From JAFHCF01 sp048497495 (GTDB taxonomy: Bacteria; Pseudomonadota; Alphaproteobacteria; Rhizobiales; Ancalomicrobiaceae): a stretch of DNA of 6,293 bases. The position numbers and the translations under genes were made by a program. Shown here piece after piece: positions 4,560 through 6,293 of the stretch (its first letter is position 1; each line of letters opens with the position of its first letter). The DNA is taken from NCBI GenBank assembly GCA_048497495.1, contig JAFHCF010000151.1:1-6293 (forward strand), read 5' to 3'. A model generated the notes under the pieces. The model saw only the letters and a program-made list of their open reading frames with translations. It was not told the origin of the DNA and did no database searches.

Positions 4560-6293
4560 ATGACGAAGATCGTCGCGGTGGTCGGCTCGAAGGACCGGCC
4601 GACCCAGGTGATGTTGGCGGCGGAAGCCCTGCGCAAGGCGGCGCAGGCGGCCGGCCATTCCATCGACATCGAGACGCGCAGCGGCGCGACGGCGTCCGCG
4701 CCGCTCGCCGCCGACGCGATCGCCGCCGCCGCGCGGGTGCTGGTGGTCGGCGACGGCGACGCCGCCGATCCGCGCTTCGCCGGCAAGACGGTGACCGCGC
4801 TCGGCCTCGACGCGGCGCTGGCCGACGCCGCCGGCGTCTTCGCCGGCAGCCCGGCTCAGGCCCCCGCCCCGGCACCGATCGCGGCGATGAAGATCGTCGC
4901 CATCACCTCGTGCCCGACCGGCATCGCCCACACCTTCATGGCGGCCGAGGGCATCGAGCAGGGCGCCAAGGCCCTCGGCCACGTCGCCAAGGTCGAGACC
5001 CAGGGCTCGGTCGGCTCGCAGAACACCCTCACGGCCGAGGAGATCGCCGCCGCCGACATCGTCATCATCGCCGCCGACACCAACGTCGACCTCGCCCGCT
5101 TCAAGGGCAAGCGGGTGTTCATGAGCGCCACCAAGCCGGCGATCGGCGACGGCAAGGCGCTGGTCGCCAAGGCGCTCACCGACGCGGTGACGCAGGGCGC
5201 CCCGGCCTCCGGCCCCCGTGACCTCGCGGCCGAGGTCGCCGCCGAGAAGGCCGCCCGCGCCGCCAGCCGCTCCGGCCCCTACAAGCACCTGATGACCGGC
5301 GTCTCCTACATGCTGCCCTTCGTCGTCGCCGGCGGTCTCCTGATCGCCATCGCCTTCGCCCTCGGCGGCATCTACGTCTACGACGACGCCCACAAGGACA
5401 CCCTCGGCCAGGCGCTGTTCCTGATCGGCGCCAAGAACGGCTTCGCCCTGATGGTGCCGATCCTCGCCGGCTTCATCGCCTATTCGATCGCCGATCGTCC
5501 CGGCATCGCGCCGGGCGCCATCGGCGGCATGATCGCCGGCTCGATCGGCGCCGGCTTCCTCGGCGGCATCGTCGCCGGCTTCCTCGCCGGCTACGTCGTC
5601 AAGTTCCTCAACGACAACATCAACCTCGGACGCAATCTCGACGGCCTCAAGCCCGTCCTGATCCTGCCGCTGCTCGGCACCACCATCGTCGGCCTGCTGA
5701 TGATCTACGTCATCGGCGCCCCGGTCGCCGCCGCCCTCGCGGCGCTCACCGCCTTCCTCAAGGGCATACAGGGCGCCAACGCCATCGCCCTCGGCGCCGT
5801 CATCGGCCTGATGATGGCCTTCGACATGGGCGGCCCGGTCAACAAGGCCGCCTATGCCTTCTCCACCGGCCTGATCGCCTCCGCCACCGACCCGGTCTAC
5901 GCCCCGATGGCCGCCGCCATGGCCGCCGGCATGACCCCGCCGCTCGGCCTCGCCCTCGCCACCAAACTGTTCCGCGACCGCTTCACCGCCGACGAGCGCG
6001 AGGCCGGCAACGCCGCCTTCGTCCTCGGCATCTCCTTCATCACAGAGGGCGCCATCCCCTTCGCCGCCCGCGACCCCTTCCGCGTCATCCCCTCCCTGAT
6101 GGCCGGCTCCGCCGTCGCCGGCATGATCTCCATGTTCGTCGGCGCACAGCTCAAGGTCCCCCACGGCGGCATCTTCGTCCTGCCCATCCCCAACGCCGTC
6201 GACCACCTCCTCGGCTACCTCGTCGCAATCCTCGCCGGAACCCTCGTCACAGCCCTCGCCCTGCGACTGGTCAAAAAACCCGTCGAGGCGTGA
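4560..6293 (+). CDS. fruA: Fructose-specific PTS permease FruA, EIIB'-EIIB-EIIC (577 aa)
   Basis: This inner-membrane permease imports fructose and phosphorylates it to fructose 1-phosphate. The N-terminal domain (about 1-95) is a degenerate copy of EIIB: it has the KIVAVVGS strand but lacks the CPTG cysteine. An Ala/Pro linker (about 96-109) leads to the active EIIB (110-210), with phospho-acceptor C118 in TSCPTGIAHTFMAAE. After an Ala-rich charged linker (about 213-238) comes EIIC (about 240-575), with many hydrophobic segments. It includes the conserved FDMGGPVNKAAY (421-432), FITEGAIPFAARDP (493-506) and VPHGG (533-537) motifs. The length is nearly that of R. capsulatus FruA (578). The stop TGA is the last codon of the window, so the gene is complete; no terminator can be seen. 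It is separated from fruK by 53 bp and co-oriented with it, so very probably in the same operon. FruB EIIA is its phosphate donor. Confidence 0.97.
   Translation: MTKIVAVVGSKDRPTQVMLAAEALRKAAQAAGHSIDIETRSGATASAPLAADAIAAAARVLVVGDGDAADPRFAGKTVTALGLDAALADAAGVFAGSPAQAPAPAPIAAMKIVAITSCPTGIAHTFMAAEGIEQGAKALGHVAKVETQGSVGSQNTLTAEEIAAADIVIIAADTNVDLARFKGKRVFMSATKPAIGDGKALVAKALTDAVTQGAPASGPRDLAAEVAAEKAARAASRSGPYKHLMTGVSYMLPFVVAGGLLIAIAFALGGIYVYDDAHKDTLGQALFLIGAKNGFALMVPILAGFIAYSIADRPGIAPGAIGGMIAGSIGAGFLGGIVAGFLAGYVVKFLNDNINLGRNLDGLKPVLILPLLGTTIVGLLMIYVIGAPVAAALAALTAFLKGIQGANAIALGAVIGLMMAFDMGGPVNKAAYAFSTGLIASATDPVYAPMAAAMAAGMTPPLGLALATKLFRDRFTADEREAGNAAFVLGISFITEGAIPFAARDPFRVIPSLMAGSAVAGMISMFVGAQLKVPHGGIFVLPIPNAVDHLLGYLVAILAGTLVTALALRLVKKPVEA

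Noticed and set aside
4887..4892. Internal ATG of fruA at the start of the active EIIB domain as a separate translation start
   Set aside because: No Shine-Dalgarno sequence precedes it; the upstream region is a coding Ala/Pro linker.
3858..6206. A 782-codon open frame on the minus strand opposite fruK and fruA
   Set aside because: Its product is dominated by Gly, Asp, Glu and Ala with no recognisable domain, and it mirrors the GC-rich third positions of the true genes. Long spurious antisense frames are expected at this GC content.

Overview
The window holds a near-complete fructose phosphotransferase (PTS) uptake locus of a very GC-rich bacterium, most likely an alphaproteobacterium. Third codon positions are almost all G or C. 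The layout, a three-domain FruB (EIIA-HPr-EI) followed by FruK and a FruA of about 577 residues, matches the fructose operon known from Rhodobacter capsulatus. The genus cannot be named from the sequence alone.

Layout. Positions 1-830 (minus strand) carry the N-terminal 276 residues of a LacI-family regulator, probably the local fructose repressor FruR; its C-terminus lies beyond the left edge. Positions 831-997 are a divergent regulatory region and clearly more AT-rich than the rest. It contains two LacI-type operators (834-847 and 944-959), a perfect TTGACA -35 box set in a 14-bp palindrome (927-940), and a further 7-bp-arm inverted repeat (905-927). Rightward follow fruB (998-3508), fruK (3505-4506, sharing an ATGA overlap with fruB) and fruA (4560-6293, whose stop codon is the last codon of the window). 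The 53-bp fruK-fruA gap holds a small GC hairpin directly before a strong Shine-Dalgarno sequence.

How the genes work together. FruB passes phosphate from phosphoenolpyruvate through its EI histidine (H461), HPr histidine (H176) and EIIA histidine (H68) to Cys118 of the membrane permease FruA. FruA imports fructose as fructose 1-phosphate. FruK converts that to fructose 1,6-bisphosphate. FruR presumably represses the operon and itself until a fructose-derived phosphate ester releases it. All recognisable catalytic residues are present, so the system looks functional.

No mobile element, CRISPR array, RNA gene or unknown system was seen. The points of interest are regulatory architecture and small protein-level oddities: a tandem-repeat insertion in FruK, an Asn at the HPr Ser46 position, and a FruA N-terminal B-like domain without its cysteine.
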